Source: Melastoma dodecandrum (Eukaryota; Streptophyta; Magnoliopsida; Myrtales; Melastomataceae). From it: a stretch of DNA of 64,000 bases. Every line of letters begins with the position of its first letter. Position 1 is the stretch's first letter. The translations under genes were made by a program, and so were the position numbers. The notes below the pieces were generated by a model. That model was given only the letters and a program-made list of their open reading frames with translations, had not been told where the DNA came from and did no database searches. Positions 33,652 through 45,745 of the stretch are shown in pieces. Where the stretch lies: assembly GCA_029817715.1 (NCBI GenBank), contig JARUPY010000190.1:3224001-3288000 (forward strand). The letters run 5' to 3'.

Positions 33652-34920
33652 AATTGATAGCAATTGATAGCTTATACTCCAGGTCTTTGATGTACTCAAT
33701 AGTCTTTTTCGCGAAAAACTCAACTTGGCGCTTGTCATCATGTTTGATGCCTCCCATAAGTCCTCCACAGACCACAGACGCATCCCAACTTAGGGATTCA
33801 TCCTCAAATGAGTCTTGATAAAAAAACCAGGATCCTCCTAGATCCTCTTGGGTTTTCCCAACATGGCCTTTGCCATCGTGAATGTTTTCACCAGACTCCT
33901 TGACCGAGTCTTTTTCAGGAATTGCTTCCTCAAGGTTCTCCTTTTTCTCTAGAGTTCCTTCCAATGCTGCGTAAGCACTTCCAAAATCGAAGTATTGCTC
34001 ACACTCCATTGCAGCCTCTTCTTCTGGTTCTCCCCTCGGTTCATGGTCTACCACTTGAATTGGCTCGCCAATTAAGGCCTTAAACTTAGCCTCTTCCTCA
34101 GCATACTGTGTTTCCATTTTCTCTTTATGTTCTTCATTGCTTTGTAACAAAGCTTTGTAGGACTTTACAGCTTGATTAATGGAAATTTTCTGCTCTTTGG
34201 CTAAGTGGTTACGGCAGTAGTCAAACTGCTCCATGGTCAAAGGAGACCACCAAGGTTCTTCAACCTTATTGTCCTTCTTAGGACCTTCCTTTACAGAAAC
34301 ATCCTTCTCGGGACCAGAAGACCTAAGCCTCTTGGCTTTCCTCTTCTTTCTGGCCTTTTCCTGGGACTTAGTTTTCACTTCATCCTTCAGATCTGCCATC
34401 TTCGCATCTCCTTTGGAGCTTTCCTCCTTAGGATCTGCCATCTTCTCTTGAATATTTTCACGTCTCTTCCAGAGTTGGTGTTACCCTTCTCCTTTAGATC
34501 CATCTTTCCTTTTTGGGAAATTCCCGCTTTCCCCTTAGAATCGGCTCTTGCCTTTTCTTTGCGTCCAGCCATTCCCTTATGGGAAACAACCTTCGCTTTT
34601 TCCCCAAATCTAGCCTCAGCTTTTCTAGGATTAGCCATCTCCTTCTGGAGATCTGGTTTCGCTTCACTCTTGGAGTCAGCTTTTGCTTTCTCCTTAAGTT
34701 CAGCCTTCCCCTTCTGGGAATCCGCAGTTTTCAGCTTCTTGGGACATTCGTATGAATGATGTCCTAGCTGCTTACACTGCCAGCAGAGAACTGCTGCCTT
34801 CGTTCCTGAAATGGAACCAGCATCACTATGCTAACTATCTCCCTTGTTAGGACATACCTTTCGGGAGTGTCCTTCCTTCTTACATCCCCAGCATATCTTT
34901 CTCTTTGCAGCAGGATCCAT
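33551..34920 (-). pseudogene. Pararetrovirus ORF2 with two CCHC zinc knuckles
   Basis: The frame opens at an ATG at 34920, overlapping the end of the pol frame by about 40 bases. It carries CWGCKKEGHSRKVC, then a TAG at 34831-34833, then in the same frame CWQCKQLGHHSYEC; both are CX2CX4HX4C. A Lys/Ala/Glu-rich segment follows. Near 34440 the frame changes and continues as 34441-33551 with KARKKRKAKRLR and an acidic stretch. Zinc knuckles usually bind nucleic acid. I do not know this protein from described caulimovirids. Confidence 0.6.
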
Positions 34921-36271
34921 CTGCAGAGTTTTTAGAAAGAGAGGTGTTTGCAAGTTCTCTAGAGAGAGAGTCAGCTATTATGTTGTGGTCGGACCGAATG
35001 TATTCGACCTCATATTTATAATAGCTTAACCATTCCTGCAACCTTAAGAGTCTAGTTTGCCTAGCTTCCTTAAGGTTCAGACTCATAAACCTTTTAACAT
35101 AGGTCGAGTCAGAGCGCACTAAAAATTCTTTCGGTGCCAAAAAGATAAAGAAAGCCTTTATTCCATATTTTAAGGCTAACACTTCTTTTTCATGTATCGG
35201 GTACCGTAATTCGCACCCCTTGAAGCTTCCCGACCAGTATTTGCATACCGGTTCTGGTTTTTGTCCCTTAATTTTAAGGACTGCTCCCCAAAATTCTTCA
35301 GAAGCATCAACTTCCAAGACTAACTCATCCCTGTCAGATGGTAAAGCGAGTTGTGGAAAATTTTTCACCTTCGCTTTAATCCTTCTAATAGATTGAGTAT
35401 CTTCATCTTCCCATATCCAAGGATTAGTAGAGGTCTTCTTCGAAATCCTACTTAGATCTCGGGAAAGATCTTTCACAAACTTTCTTGCATAGTTAGCACA
35501 TCCACAAAATCTTTGGACTTGCTTTCTATCCTCAAGTCTGTCAGGAAAATTAACTATTTTCTCGGCAATATGACTTTGCAGTTTAATCTTACCCTGCTCA
35601 ATCTCCATGCCTAAGAAGTTAACTGATTCCCTTAACCATTCTATCTTCTTCTCGGATAGAATCATACCTTCCTGTCGGAAGACATCAGTCACCTTATCTA
35701 GGTGCCTCATGTGATCGTCCTCAGTCTGACTGTAGACTAACACATCGTCAATATAAACCGCACAAAATTTTCGGACTTGCTTGAACGCGTTATCCATTTT
35801 GCGCTGAAACACGCCTGGAGCATTCTTCAGGCCAAATGGCATCACCAGCCATTCAAACATTCCTTGCGGAGCATTGAAGGCAGTTAGAGGAACCGATTCT
35901 TCCTCCATCTTGACTTGCCAGTATCCACTTTTCAAGTCAAATTTAGAGAAGAACTTTGGTTGGCTCAGACTTACCCTATCAATTAAGTCTCCCGCAGTGG
36001 GAATCTTATAGCCATCGTCTTTTGTAGCTTTGTTAAGCTGACGATAATCTATAACCATTCGTGCTTTACCTCGCACCTGCTCGGCATGATTAATAACCAT
36101 AAAGGCAGGACTAGAATGTGGACTATAACTGTCCCTAATCAAGCCTTTTCCAAGCAACTCAGGAATTTGTTTCTCAAACTCCTCAACCATCTCAGCCGTA
36201 TACGTAATGTTTCTGGCTCTTATAATGGTTCCGGGATCCTTCAACTCTAATCTAGCCTTTAGGCCATTTCG
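34880..36271 (-). pseudogene. Pararetrovirus reverse transcriptase / RNase H
   Basis: RT blocks: [54 protein letters not shown], catalytic YIDDVLVYS and NFLGMEIEQGKI. RNase H: LVLEVDASEEFWGAVLK, YPIHEKEVLALKYGI and RSDSTYVKRF. The FLAPKEFLVRSD stretch is typical of caulimovirids rather than of gypsy elements. It is continuous in frame with the protease segment apart from a TGA at 36275-36277. It ends at 34880 without an integrase. Confidence 0.85.
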
Positions 36272-36274
36272 AGT

Positions 36275-37582
36275 TCATAACTTTAGTGGATCTTCACTAA
36301 AATTATCGGCAAGTTTTACTATGAACTTATCCCATTTTGTCCCAGCTAACAATACCGCCATACACACTTCTTGTTTAGGAAACAAGTCGTCATACCAGTT
36401 AGAACTCTTGGTATTCGTTGGAGAAAACAGGGTTTGTTCCCATGAATCGTTCTCATCCAACCGTATATCACCACGTTGAGCTCGCACTCTGAAAGCTCTT
36501 TCACATGGAGTATCGCCACAGTATTCTGTCCGTTTTACCGGATAAAAGCCAAATTTTAACCGCAGTCTAGGCTCTTGTAGAATACTTATCTTTATTCCTC
36601 TGATGGACACATGATGGACATCCTGCACAAAAGGTGGGTTTTCCTTTTGTCCTTTCAGAAAGGCATTACCAATTATGATGTCTGCCTCTAATAAAGGATG
36701 GGCCAGGATCTCTTTTATGATGAACTGTTGTCCACCCATAAAGACAGGCACATTATTGGCCTGATGGCTGACTATGGTCGCCATTCCATCAACGTTTACC
36801 ATATGGATGGGTTTTTGCAGTGGTTTCCACCACTCATCTGGTAGAGCATTGAGTCTAGCACACGTTACGCTATACCCGGTGTCTATCAAGGTATCCAAAG
36901 CATACTCATAGTATCCAGGAAGTTTGAAAGTTAGAGCAATGTAACTGCTCAGGTCTTCCTTCCGGACACTAAACCCAGTATGTTTAGGTACCTCTTGGGA
37001 TGGTTCTATCATCCTCCAGATATCGTCTATCGCAATAGACCTTTGCTTAGCTATCTGCTCGATAACCTTACAGACTTCAGGAATCTTAGATAAAGAGTAT
37101 TCCATATTGGTAACCCTTAACATCCGTATAGATTCCTCTCTCGTCTGATCTACCGGGTCTTCATAGACTGGTAATGACACCTGTCTATATCCCACGATTC
37201 TACCCGTATGTTGAGACGGGGTTCTCGAATCCGTAGATCTTCGAGACATTTCTTCTATTAGTGGTGGAGCAGATGCTTCTGCTGATCGGGACACAATTAT
37301 GTCCTCTCCCACATCACTAGCTCTAGAAGAAACTTCAGAGAACGAATGACTTCTAGGTTCTCTCAGGAGTGGCGTCCTCATAGGTAGATGCCTATCAGCT
37401 CTAAAACTTTCTCTAGACGGTTCACCCAACATTAAAGTAATTTCATTACCTCGCTGTCGGATATTAGCCGCACTAATCGGTCTTGAGCTACTACCAGGTT
37501 CATTCATAACCCAATTTCTTGGCCAGGTTAACTCCAGTGGGTTTACCTCATGCCTATGAAATTGTTGGTAGTTATTATGACC
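36275..37582 (-). pseudogene. Pararetrovirus aspartic protease segment
   Basis: Contains ALDTLIDTGYSVTCARLNAL, where DTG is the protease active site, followed by ADIIIGNAFLKG, a usual downstream block. The first 150 residues are Ser/Arg-rich linker. It follows the movement-protein region in the same frame after a TAA at 37583-37585 and is separated from RT by a TGA at 36275-36277. Confidence 0.75.
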
Positions 37583-39079
37583 TTATTCGAACAGCTCAGT
37601 CAATCTTGAGATGTTCCTCACACCAGGACTAGTGGTATTTACCAATCGGTAAATCACTCTAGTGTGATACGCCAAAAACTTGGCCTGGGAATTCATTCTA
37701 TCCATATTCATTGATTTGATTCTTAAGGTCAATGAATTTCCCAAACAGCGATCGTTCAGGGCCATCATGAAATTCGGATGGACCTGAAACCATACAGGGC
37801 CATGTGCAAGGTTGGCCTGTATACCTGATATCAGCTGATCTCTAAACTCTCGCCATCGTTTATCGATTACAGCTGCTACCACAGGACTATCCGCTGGTAA
37901 ATGAAACAGCGGAATCAGTCCTACTTGGATCAACCTAATGTGTATATAGTTATATACACCTCTCACACGTTGCATGGTTTCCCTAATGCATTGTACGTTG
38001 AGTAATAGGATATCCAAAGTCTCAAGTTCCGTGCTTGTCACTTGAGCCGTTGCTTCTGTTTGTGAGATGTCTATTATCGATCTAAAATTAAATCTCGACA
38101 CATTATAGACTTCCCTCACGTTAACATTGGGCAACCTCCATTCCAGCACTGACTGGGATGGATCTTCGTACTGGTGGGATTCATCCAGTACCTGATTCGA
38201 TGCTCCCAAGGGAACCATCTCATCACCATCTTCATTTTGCACTGCTCTCATCATGAACAGATGCATTTTCCAAAGATCAGAATCATCATCCGAGTCTGTA
38301 TCATATTCTAACACTACTTCGTAAATTGATTCTATTTCCGAATCTAAGTCAGTAACTTCTTGCTCATCGATTGGTTCATAAGCAAGGACTTCTTCCTCAT
38401 GACTCCTGTCATCTAAGAATACCATACGAAGTCTTTCTCTCCTCTGGTTTTTCTTTGGACAACTATCCGCCTTGTGGTCTTTCGAACCACAAAACCAGCA
38501 GCAATTGCAGCTGCTCAAAGGTTTCCCTTTAGGACATTTAGGCTCTCTGCCATGCTTTCTCTTGAAGGCATCGATCCTATCCTTATCCTTCAGGTTATCC
38601 CTTCTCCTTACAAACCTCCTTGGTTTGTAAGCAGGACCTCCTCTTTGCTTGCGCTGGAAGTCCTTCTTGGGCCAAACCTTCCTCTTGTTGTACCCAACAA
38701 ACTTTCTCTTTTGGGGAAAGCTTTTCGTTCTCAAAGTATTTCTTGAAGTACTGCGAGTATCACATACATACCTTCCAGGTACATACTCAATCTGCGAACA
38801 ACAGCTCTTGTTTAGGTACGGCAACTTCTTAGCTGCCTCTTTAACCTGGAGCTCAGTACATGCCTTCCGCATTGCGTACTTAACCGCCTGAATTTTTCCT
38901 CCGAGTCGAGAGACAATCTTTTCCTCACTCAGAAGTAATTCATAAGCCTTTTGCGCAACTTCCGGCCAAGGTTCTGGAAGTTTTACAAAAAAGGTTCCCA
39001 ATATGAACTGTTGAGACACTATGTCCAGATTGTAATAATACTTCTGGAATTCACATACGTAGCTATCAAACCAGCACAT
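37583..39079 (-). pseudogene. Pararetrovirus coat-protein C-terminal part, zinc knuckle and movement-protein region
   Basis: Residues 1-120 match caulimovirid capsid style (FVKLPEPWPEVAQKAY, LGGKIQAVKYAMRKAC). A Lys/Arg-rich stretch and the knuckle CWFCGSKDHKADSC follow (about residue 200), then an acidic segment. The last 200 residues resemble the 30K-type movement protein (YIHIRLIQVGLIPLF, PVWFQVHPNFMMAL). Coat before movement protein in one frame is the reverse of the order I expect. Confidence 0.65.
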
Positions 39080-39085
39080 ATCAAA

Positions 39086-40021
39086 GATCTGTAGTTTAAC
39101 CTGTCAATGACTGCTCTTTTTCCACTGTCTCAGTGGATAATGAAAAACCACAGAACTCCCGTTCTAATGCATCAGCGATAATTGCCAACACACCATCAAC
39201 GGTCAGCGCCTGATCTATCTTTTCTTTGATGTCAGTATGAGCCACCAAAGATTTCCAGTATTTCTGCGCCGTTCCCATGAGGGCTGCCACACATAATTCG
39301 TAGACGGATCCAGGGGATAGTATCCCTGTGGACGCAGTCATTCGAATTAGTGATAACCATTCATCTATCTTTTCAGATACGTGCTTCTCACAATCTATGT
39401 CCAGAAAAGCACCAGGGGTGATTATAGGCTTTAATACATTATCCCTAGGAACAAACTCTTGTTTGGTTCTATGAGGATAATCGGGCCTGTAAATTTCCCT
39501 CTTCGCAGTTACCAGCTCATTAAACGTTCGATTTCTAAATGAACTAGAGCATTCTCTGCCAGACCTAAGCCTTTCCTTAAGTCTTTTGCCAACTCTCCAC
39601 TTTGAGAGTTCAAATTAGCATTTCGCTTTTGTGAGTCTAAAATGTAAGGAGCTACTGACTCCTTATACATTTCATCTACACTCTTGCCTTGATTCTGTTT
39701 GGAATTTCTTCCTCCTAGATTCAACCTTTCGACTGGGTTTCCTGTTGTACTTTCCAGTCCAGAAGTCGCCTCGGCTTCAGGCTTTTTTAAACTTCTTTCT
39801 TTTTCCAGAGCATCTAGCATGTTGTTAACAATAGAGCCTACTTCCCTTGCCATCTGGTTTCGGCTTTCTAGATTTTCTGTACTCCCCTGAATTGTTAGCT
39901 GAGTTAAAATATCATTTATACTCTTGCTAATTCCAAAGGGAGACAGTCTATTCTCTGGAACGAACTCCAACCGAGATGAAGTCCCAGAAGGATTTCCCAA
40001 AGATTTTCCTTCTCCAGCCAT
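39086..40021 (-). pseudogene. Pararetrovirus coat-protein N-terminal part, frameshifted
   Basis: The ATG at 40021 opens a 170-codon, Glu/Asn/Ser-rich frame ending at 39509. An overlapping frame continues from about 39540 to 39096 and contains CVAALMGTAQKYWKSL and ALEREFCGF, reminiscent of capsid helices. A second shift near 39095 leads to the 39079 frame. The two shifts make an intact coat protein impossible. Confidence 0.65.
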
Positions 40022-40189
40022 TCCGAAGATCTAATCAAAAGATTTTGATGGGGTATTTCTGAAACAGGTCTAAAGTTTAGGCTACTCAGAGATATTTCTT
40101 AAACTTCGGGACAGATTGGAAAATTCTTTGTAACTTTGGGATATTTTTGATAACTGAGCCTTAAAGAAACAATAAAAGAAGGAAAGCTC

Positions 40190-40640
40190 ATTCACAAATT
40201 AAAACAGTAGCGGAGGGCAGACAGGATAGGAGGAAAGCTCGGCCGGCTGGAATATAACTAAATGTAATTCCTATCGAAAAAAAAGGAATGCCACCTTGGT
40301 TATGAGTTTTCTTCGAAAACGACTCCTCGCAAGTCTCTTTCATTCCGTCTCTGAGTCTGAGTGTCTTAAGTGTGTCTGTGTGTTTTTTTCAGGTCTACTA
40401 TTTATAGGAAGCAGGTAGTGACATTATTATTATTATTTTTGTTAGATTTTTTATGATTTTTTTTTATTTTATGTGATTTTGCAGGGATTTTTTTCTGGAT
40501 TTTTATGTTTTATTTATCATTTTTCCTTTTTTATTTTTTTTTGGTGATTTTATTATTTTTTTTGATTTTTTTTCTTGATTTTTTCTTTACTAATAAATCA
40601 TTGACCCAAATAAAAGACTAATAAAAAGCAACGAGTTCCC
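40190..40640 (-). mobile_element. LTR-like fragment with TATA box, related to 18530-18950
   Basis: Minus strand: A-rich tract, CCTATAAATAG near 40405, then 'cacacttaagacactcag' and 'ccagccggccgagctttcc', matching the same features at 18530-18950. It lies directly beyond the pararetrovirus and may be the outer part of the Tat 5' LTR. From 40641 to 40837 I see nothing further. Confidence 0.5.
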
Positions 40641-40837
40641 GACCATGTTCACTGGTACATCCCACCAGGCAAGGAAGTCAGACGAGGCCAATGCTCATCT
40701 TCTTCTAAACCTATATTCGAGTTAACGGCAAGCAACGAAGACATATTCTTGGCTTCCTGCGGTTTTTTAGTCCACTCCTGGGTTCTTCTGCATTTGATTA
40801 CTTCCTGTCGGGTTTGGGTTTCCAAATTTATGAGCCC

Positions 40838-40965
40838 CCTTTGGGATGTGCGATTGGGTGATTTCGACTATGAAGTGAAAATCAGCTTTGTAGGAGTGGC
40901 ATTAAAAGTATATTCTATTTATTTAATTTCGTTAAGCAAAATGCTCTATATTTTTATATAAGATC
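40838..40965 (-). repeat. Conserved NLR 3' flank (copy 1)
   Basis: Shares 'tttatgagccccctttgggatgtgcgattgggtg' (in part) and the following 90 bases with 47025-47165. Both lie just past the C-terminal end of a minus-strand NLR sequence, so this is likely ancestral 3'UTR/flank. Confidence 0.7.
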
Positions 40966-41069
40966 TTAGAACTAATTCTGTTTTCTAAATGGGTTGAGTC
41001 CGTCGCTTTAGAGCATGTGAGATGCTCGGCCTCTTTTCTTCCTGACTTGTTCTTCTTCTTACTCCTCCG

Positions 41070-44000
41070 TCAGAAACGAGTTGCTTCTTTCCCTCTCAAT
41101 TGACTCTCCAGGAGTGGGCATCCAACAACTGTGAGTTTCTTTGGGTAGCTATTATTGAATTGATGTATACCTTCAAGCAATGATGCTAGCCCAGGGCAGT
41201 GAATTAGTTCGAGCAGTTTCAGCGATCGTAGGCTCCCAATCCACTCGGGTAGCACCACCAGTCTCGGACATGATCTTATGTAGAGGGATCTCAGAGTAGC
41301 AACACGGGATAGCCACTCGGGACGATGCTCCATTTTCAAGGCTTTGTAGATCGTCAGGCACCTGAGGCTTTTAAGGCCTTGCAGTTCCGTCACGACGTTT
41401 CCCTGCTCATCCTTGGATAGATCGAGCGCCTTGCAGTTCCAGATGGAAAGTGTTTCCAGCTTCTCGAGATGACCGATTCCCCACGGGAGAGAGCCCAGTG
41501 AAGGGCAGCTCCCAATGTGAAGTTCCTTGATAGTTGTAAGATCTCGCAGCCATTCCTCCGGCAAGTGGTCGAGAAACTCGATATTCTCCAGACGTAAAGT
41601 CTTCAGGTTAGGAAGTTGACAAGGATGCCTAAATATCTCTTCGCCTACATTCACCAGAGTCAACTTCATGAGACGTGGGATCATCGGCAGGGAACTCAAC
41701 TTAGGGCAGTCATTGATGCATCACGACGAGAGGTTGCTGAAAGACTGCACATCATTTGCATCCTCGGTTAGGCTTCGTCCTGAACCTGACTCCAGATGCT
41801 CGAGATCTGGCAGCCCTTGAATTGTCAACTTCTTTAGATGAGGCAGATGGTCAAACAGGGGCAAATGCATGCAATTTTCGCATCCAATCAGCGCTATCTC
41901 AACTAGATTTGGCATGAGAGTCGAGCGTCGAGTCATCCATTGAGGATGCTGGGTACCCCCGTAATTGTGTATTCTCAGTCCTTTCAGATTCGGGTGTGGT
42001 TGGAGCTTCTCTAATAATGATGTATCTGTCGGTAGATTCATGAATCGTAGTTCAACAGACTCTAAATAACTTTTCTTGTCTAGCAATCCTTCCGATCCTT
42101 CGTCCATGAGCACTTCATCATAACATCCCAGGATTCTGATTTCGAGGCTTCCTCTGAGATCGTTCAACTTACAAAGATCAGTGAGGCCAGCGGAATCAGC
42201 TTTTTCGCTTGAATCATCAGGAGGCAAGATGAAGTCGGTGAGTATGTTGAGGCATTTTAAGTCGCATAGCCCCCTTGGAATGAGAGACAATTTCCAGCAG
42301 CCGTCGATGTAGAGATGCCTGAGAGTGGACAAGTTATTCATGTCGCGGGGCAATTCTATGAGGGAAGAGCAACCGGAGAGCTTGAGGGTCTGCAAGTTCA
42401 GCAGTCCGATGATCGCTGGAGGAAGCATTTGGAGCGTGCTGTTTCCAGAGAGATCAAGGTATCTCAGACGCTTCAGCTTCCAAACACCTTCCGGCAACAA
42501 ATCTGCCTTCACATCATGGAGATCCAACACACGCATGCGGTTTCTCTTGGGGTTTAGTTTGCGGATGAGACGGTGGTATATTTCCTCCAGTTTGGTATGG
42601 TTTCCCTCGAAATGAAGAAAGGTTCGCAGCTTGTCGCCTGGGAAATCATTGGGCCACCCAGTCATCGGATAATACATAACTGATAGATGTCGAGCATAAT
42701 GTCGCGCATAGTGATCCATCATTAAATCAAAAGGGTAAGCCAGACACTCCCAACCAGCGATGGAAGGAACCAATTCTTGGTTATAGAGATGCAGAGTGAC
42801 AGATTTTATCTTCCCAAAAATATCGGATTTCTTAACTCTGAACAGCTCTTCCCGGAGCAAGACACCCAAGTAACGGTAGGCGATATCCTCCAATGGCAAA
42901 CGGTCATCTTCGTCATGGTCGTTGTGGATAAATCCAAGGGATATCCAGAGCTCAGCCAGGGTATGAGTGTTGATGGGGTGACCTCTTGGGAACAAGGAGC
43001 AGAGGGCGAAGCACTGTTTAATCCTTGGGGGAAGATTGTCGTACCTCTTCGCTGCTGGACTTGTTAAATCACCGTACGGATAACCTCCACAAAGCAAACG
43101 AGAGAATGCATGATCTGGAGAATGACTTAGCATGTTAAGAAGACGTGCCCAATCCTCAACAGCAGGAGGTTGGAGGGACAAGTAACCTCCCACTGCCTTT
43201 ATCATCCTCGGATTCCCCTCATTGCATTCATGAATTATATCTCTCGTGATTCGAAGGAATTGAGGGTTGTTGAATAAAATATGATATCCCTCCCTTCCCT
43301 GGGAAACTGTTTCCCTTAGTAATACGACACCGTCTTCCCCATCCATCCATCGGAGAAAGAGAGAAGGGTTGCCCCCCATGGAAAATAAACCGTCACGAGG
43401 ATTTTGCTCCCACTGGCAACTCCTCCTCCCTCCAGCAAATTCCTGAAGCGTAACTACCACTCCTCTAAATTCCTATCTTGGATAGACATATTGTCGAGAA
43501 CGAAGAGGTACCTCTTGGTATCATCGAGAAGCCTCGCCAACAGATGAATTGATTGATCCCATCCAAACACCTCACCATCTTTGTCATCTTCCTCTTCCCT
43601 TAGACTACCTATGATTTCCTGTGCCACCCTGTTCGTGTCAAAGTGAAGAGACACATTAACCCAGATTTTAACATCAAAATACCCACTCACCCTTAAATCC
43701 TTCATCACCTCCTGAACAAGTGTGGTTTTCCCACACCCCCAACTGCCATCTACTGTCACGGCGGCTGAGCCTCCATCCAACAGGAACCTGATAAGATTTC
43801 CCTTCTCATAGTCCCTCCCGACGAACGGGATCTCGTGCGCTTCCAGGACCTCCTGAACGTCAGCCGGAATGCTCCGGATGATGCTGATTGGTGGATCTGT
43901 CAGATCTCGAAGGCGCCCTGCAATGGCTCGAAGCTTCCTGCGCATCCTCCATCCGAACCAACAACTTTCTACATGCCGGAAGAGGCGGCATAGCTTTCCA

Positions 44001-44279
44001 TCCCGTAGCCGCAAGGGTTCCTCCAAGGACAGCTCCTCCAGCAGGTCCTCCGCGTCATAAACGGCATCCTTGAGCTCTAACCATATCCTGCAGCACAAAG
44101 CTATACGGGAACTTCCTTTCTGCCTCGGGCAAGATGCCCTGAAGAGAAGACAAGAGTTCGTGGATCTCTCGGAGTTGAGCGTCAACTCCCCATTGAGGAT
44201 CGAGCGTCATGATGGAGCCTTCTTTGCTCAAACTCCGAAGCAAGTCGTCAACCAAGACAGTCACCACAGCTGCAGCCAT
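41070..44279 (-). pseudogene. Second CC-NBS-LRR gene, broken
   Basis: Starts MAAAVVTVLVDDLL at 44279 and keeps the full domain order. Breaks: a 2-nt loss near 44075 after VLQDM; a deletion and shift near 43455-43480 just after kinase-2 (RYLFVLDNM); and an in-frame TGA at 41721-41723 (TTA to TGA against paralogues) within the LRRs. The P-loop WGCGKTTLVQ is canonical and RNBS-D (CFALCSLFPRG) is kept. The GLPL site is GNPRMIKAVGG and the MHD position LHLYNQEL, like the 6134-9355 gene. Length without breaks would be similar, about 1060 codons. Confidence 0.9.
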
Positions 44280-44481
44280 TTCTCTGGTCGTCTCCACTCG
44301 GAACAAAAGGCTGATATAAAGCAAAACAATGATTGAGTTTAAATAAGAAAGAAGACTGTTTTCTTTTTTAAAAAGGAGAAAAAAAGGAGGAGAACTACTC
44401 AGGTGGCCCAGATTCCTTGGTATATGTGGCTCAAAGTGCGCCAGCAAGTAGGAAATAAGGCATTACATTACATTCTCTCCA

Positions 44482-44512
44482 AATCCAAATCCAATCCAAT
44501 CCAATCCAATCG
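44482..44512. repeat. CCAAT / CCAAAT microsatellite
   Basis: Tandem 'ccaaat' and 'ccaat' units (about six) 200 bases upstream of the NLR start at 44279. CCAAT is the NF-Y site, but a simple-repeat origin is as likely. From 44520 to 45555 the DNA is AT-rich and I see no gene. Confidence 0.6.
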
Positions 44513-45555
44513 AATAATAACAGAGGACTGGATGGATCTCTTGTCCTTCCTCTTTCCCACACTTTTAGTTCAACCATCCAAGTCCAAGATGAAGGGACAA
44601 AGTCAAGGCCTCGCTATATCTATGAAAAGCTTAGTGCAACATGAACCAACTATATTGTATTCAAAAATCTGAATCAAGGTCATGCTAATTGAGCTTTGTT
44701 TCGAATTAATTTTTGGTGGAAAAAAATTTCACAAAATAAGACAGTAAATCGGAAGCACATCAAAATTACTCTCAAGCTCTCGTGTTTTCTTTTTCGTCTA
44801 TTTTTTTTACCCTCTAAGAATCATCTCTCCCCATTAGTTATGTATGCTTTTCTTCTTCTTTTCTTCATTTTTTTTATTTCTAATAATCATTGTTACTTAT
44901 TACAATTAATGAAAAATTAATGAAAAATCAAATCACTTCCTTATAGAAACTTAATCACTTTTATCTTTAAAACAACATTACCAATGTATCCCTCAAATAT
45001 TAACAAAATATTATGCAAAGATCTTATGTTTAAAGCTTTAATGTAAATAAATCTATACTTACAAATAAAATTGACCCGAATAAATCTATATTCAATCTTG
45101 GTCAATTTATCTACTTTCGATATTTCTGAATAAATTAGTAATTCAATTATTCTAATTTTTAAATAATTAAATAATTAATTTAGTATCCACTAAATAATTA
45201 ATTACGTAATGTTCGTATCGACGCGTTTTGCGTGTGACCATATACGTAGTACAAATCCATACATAAACTAAGATAACCACCTAACAATTGTTTTCAATCA
45301 TCCAACATGTTAGGAATGATCATAAATCATAAACCACTATGAATCGATTACCGTGTAATTCAATCTCTTCATTTAACCGACATCCCAATTAATTTACGAG
45401 ACTATTTCAGATTAATATACTCATTAATCTGCGGGATTTTATCATTAATAATTTTACATGCAGAAAAGTAAAACAATCAATGACAAATACTCACATTTAT
45501 TAAGCATATATCCACAAATACAATAAAGTGTCTTGGCACATAAGTGCGCACACTA

Positions 45556-45745
45556 ACATACCTCGGGCAATTCCCCCGGCACGGAAGGCAGGGGGTCGTT
45601 GATCTCTCGGAGCTGAGTGTCAACTCCCCATTGGGGACCCAGCTCCATCCCTTGAGATAACTTCTGACGTATGGAATGGGGATGATGATGAATAGGCGGG
45701 TGAGAATTGGGGACTTGAGAGAGAGAGAGCGCTCATGGAACCGCC
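45556..45745 (-). pseudogene. NLR CC-domain scrap with 5' flank
   Basis: Matches 9205-9310 (CC domain) and then, after a gap, the 5' flank at 9365-9430 ('gagaattggggacttgagagagag'). About 110 bases of coding sequence remain. It most resembles the 6134-9355 gene because it keeps 'agctccatcccttgagata'. Confidence 0.75.

Larger units (their letters stand above)
31700..40190 (-). mobile_element. Endogenous pararetrovirus (Caulimoviridae-type), near genome length, defective
   Basis: Minus-strand order: untranslated lead-in, coat-protein region with zinc knuckle, movement-protein region, protease, RT/RNase H, an ORF with two more zinc knuckles, a further ORF, a TATA box, a leader with a small ORF, and a tRNA-Met PBS. 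There is no integrase. About 8.5 kb is a normal genome size for the family. At least two frameshifts in the coat region and in-frame stops at 37583, 36275 and 34831 show an old, inactive copy. Confidence 0.8.
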
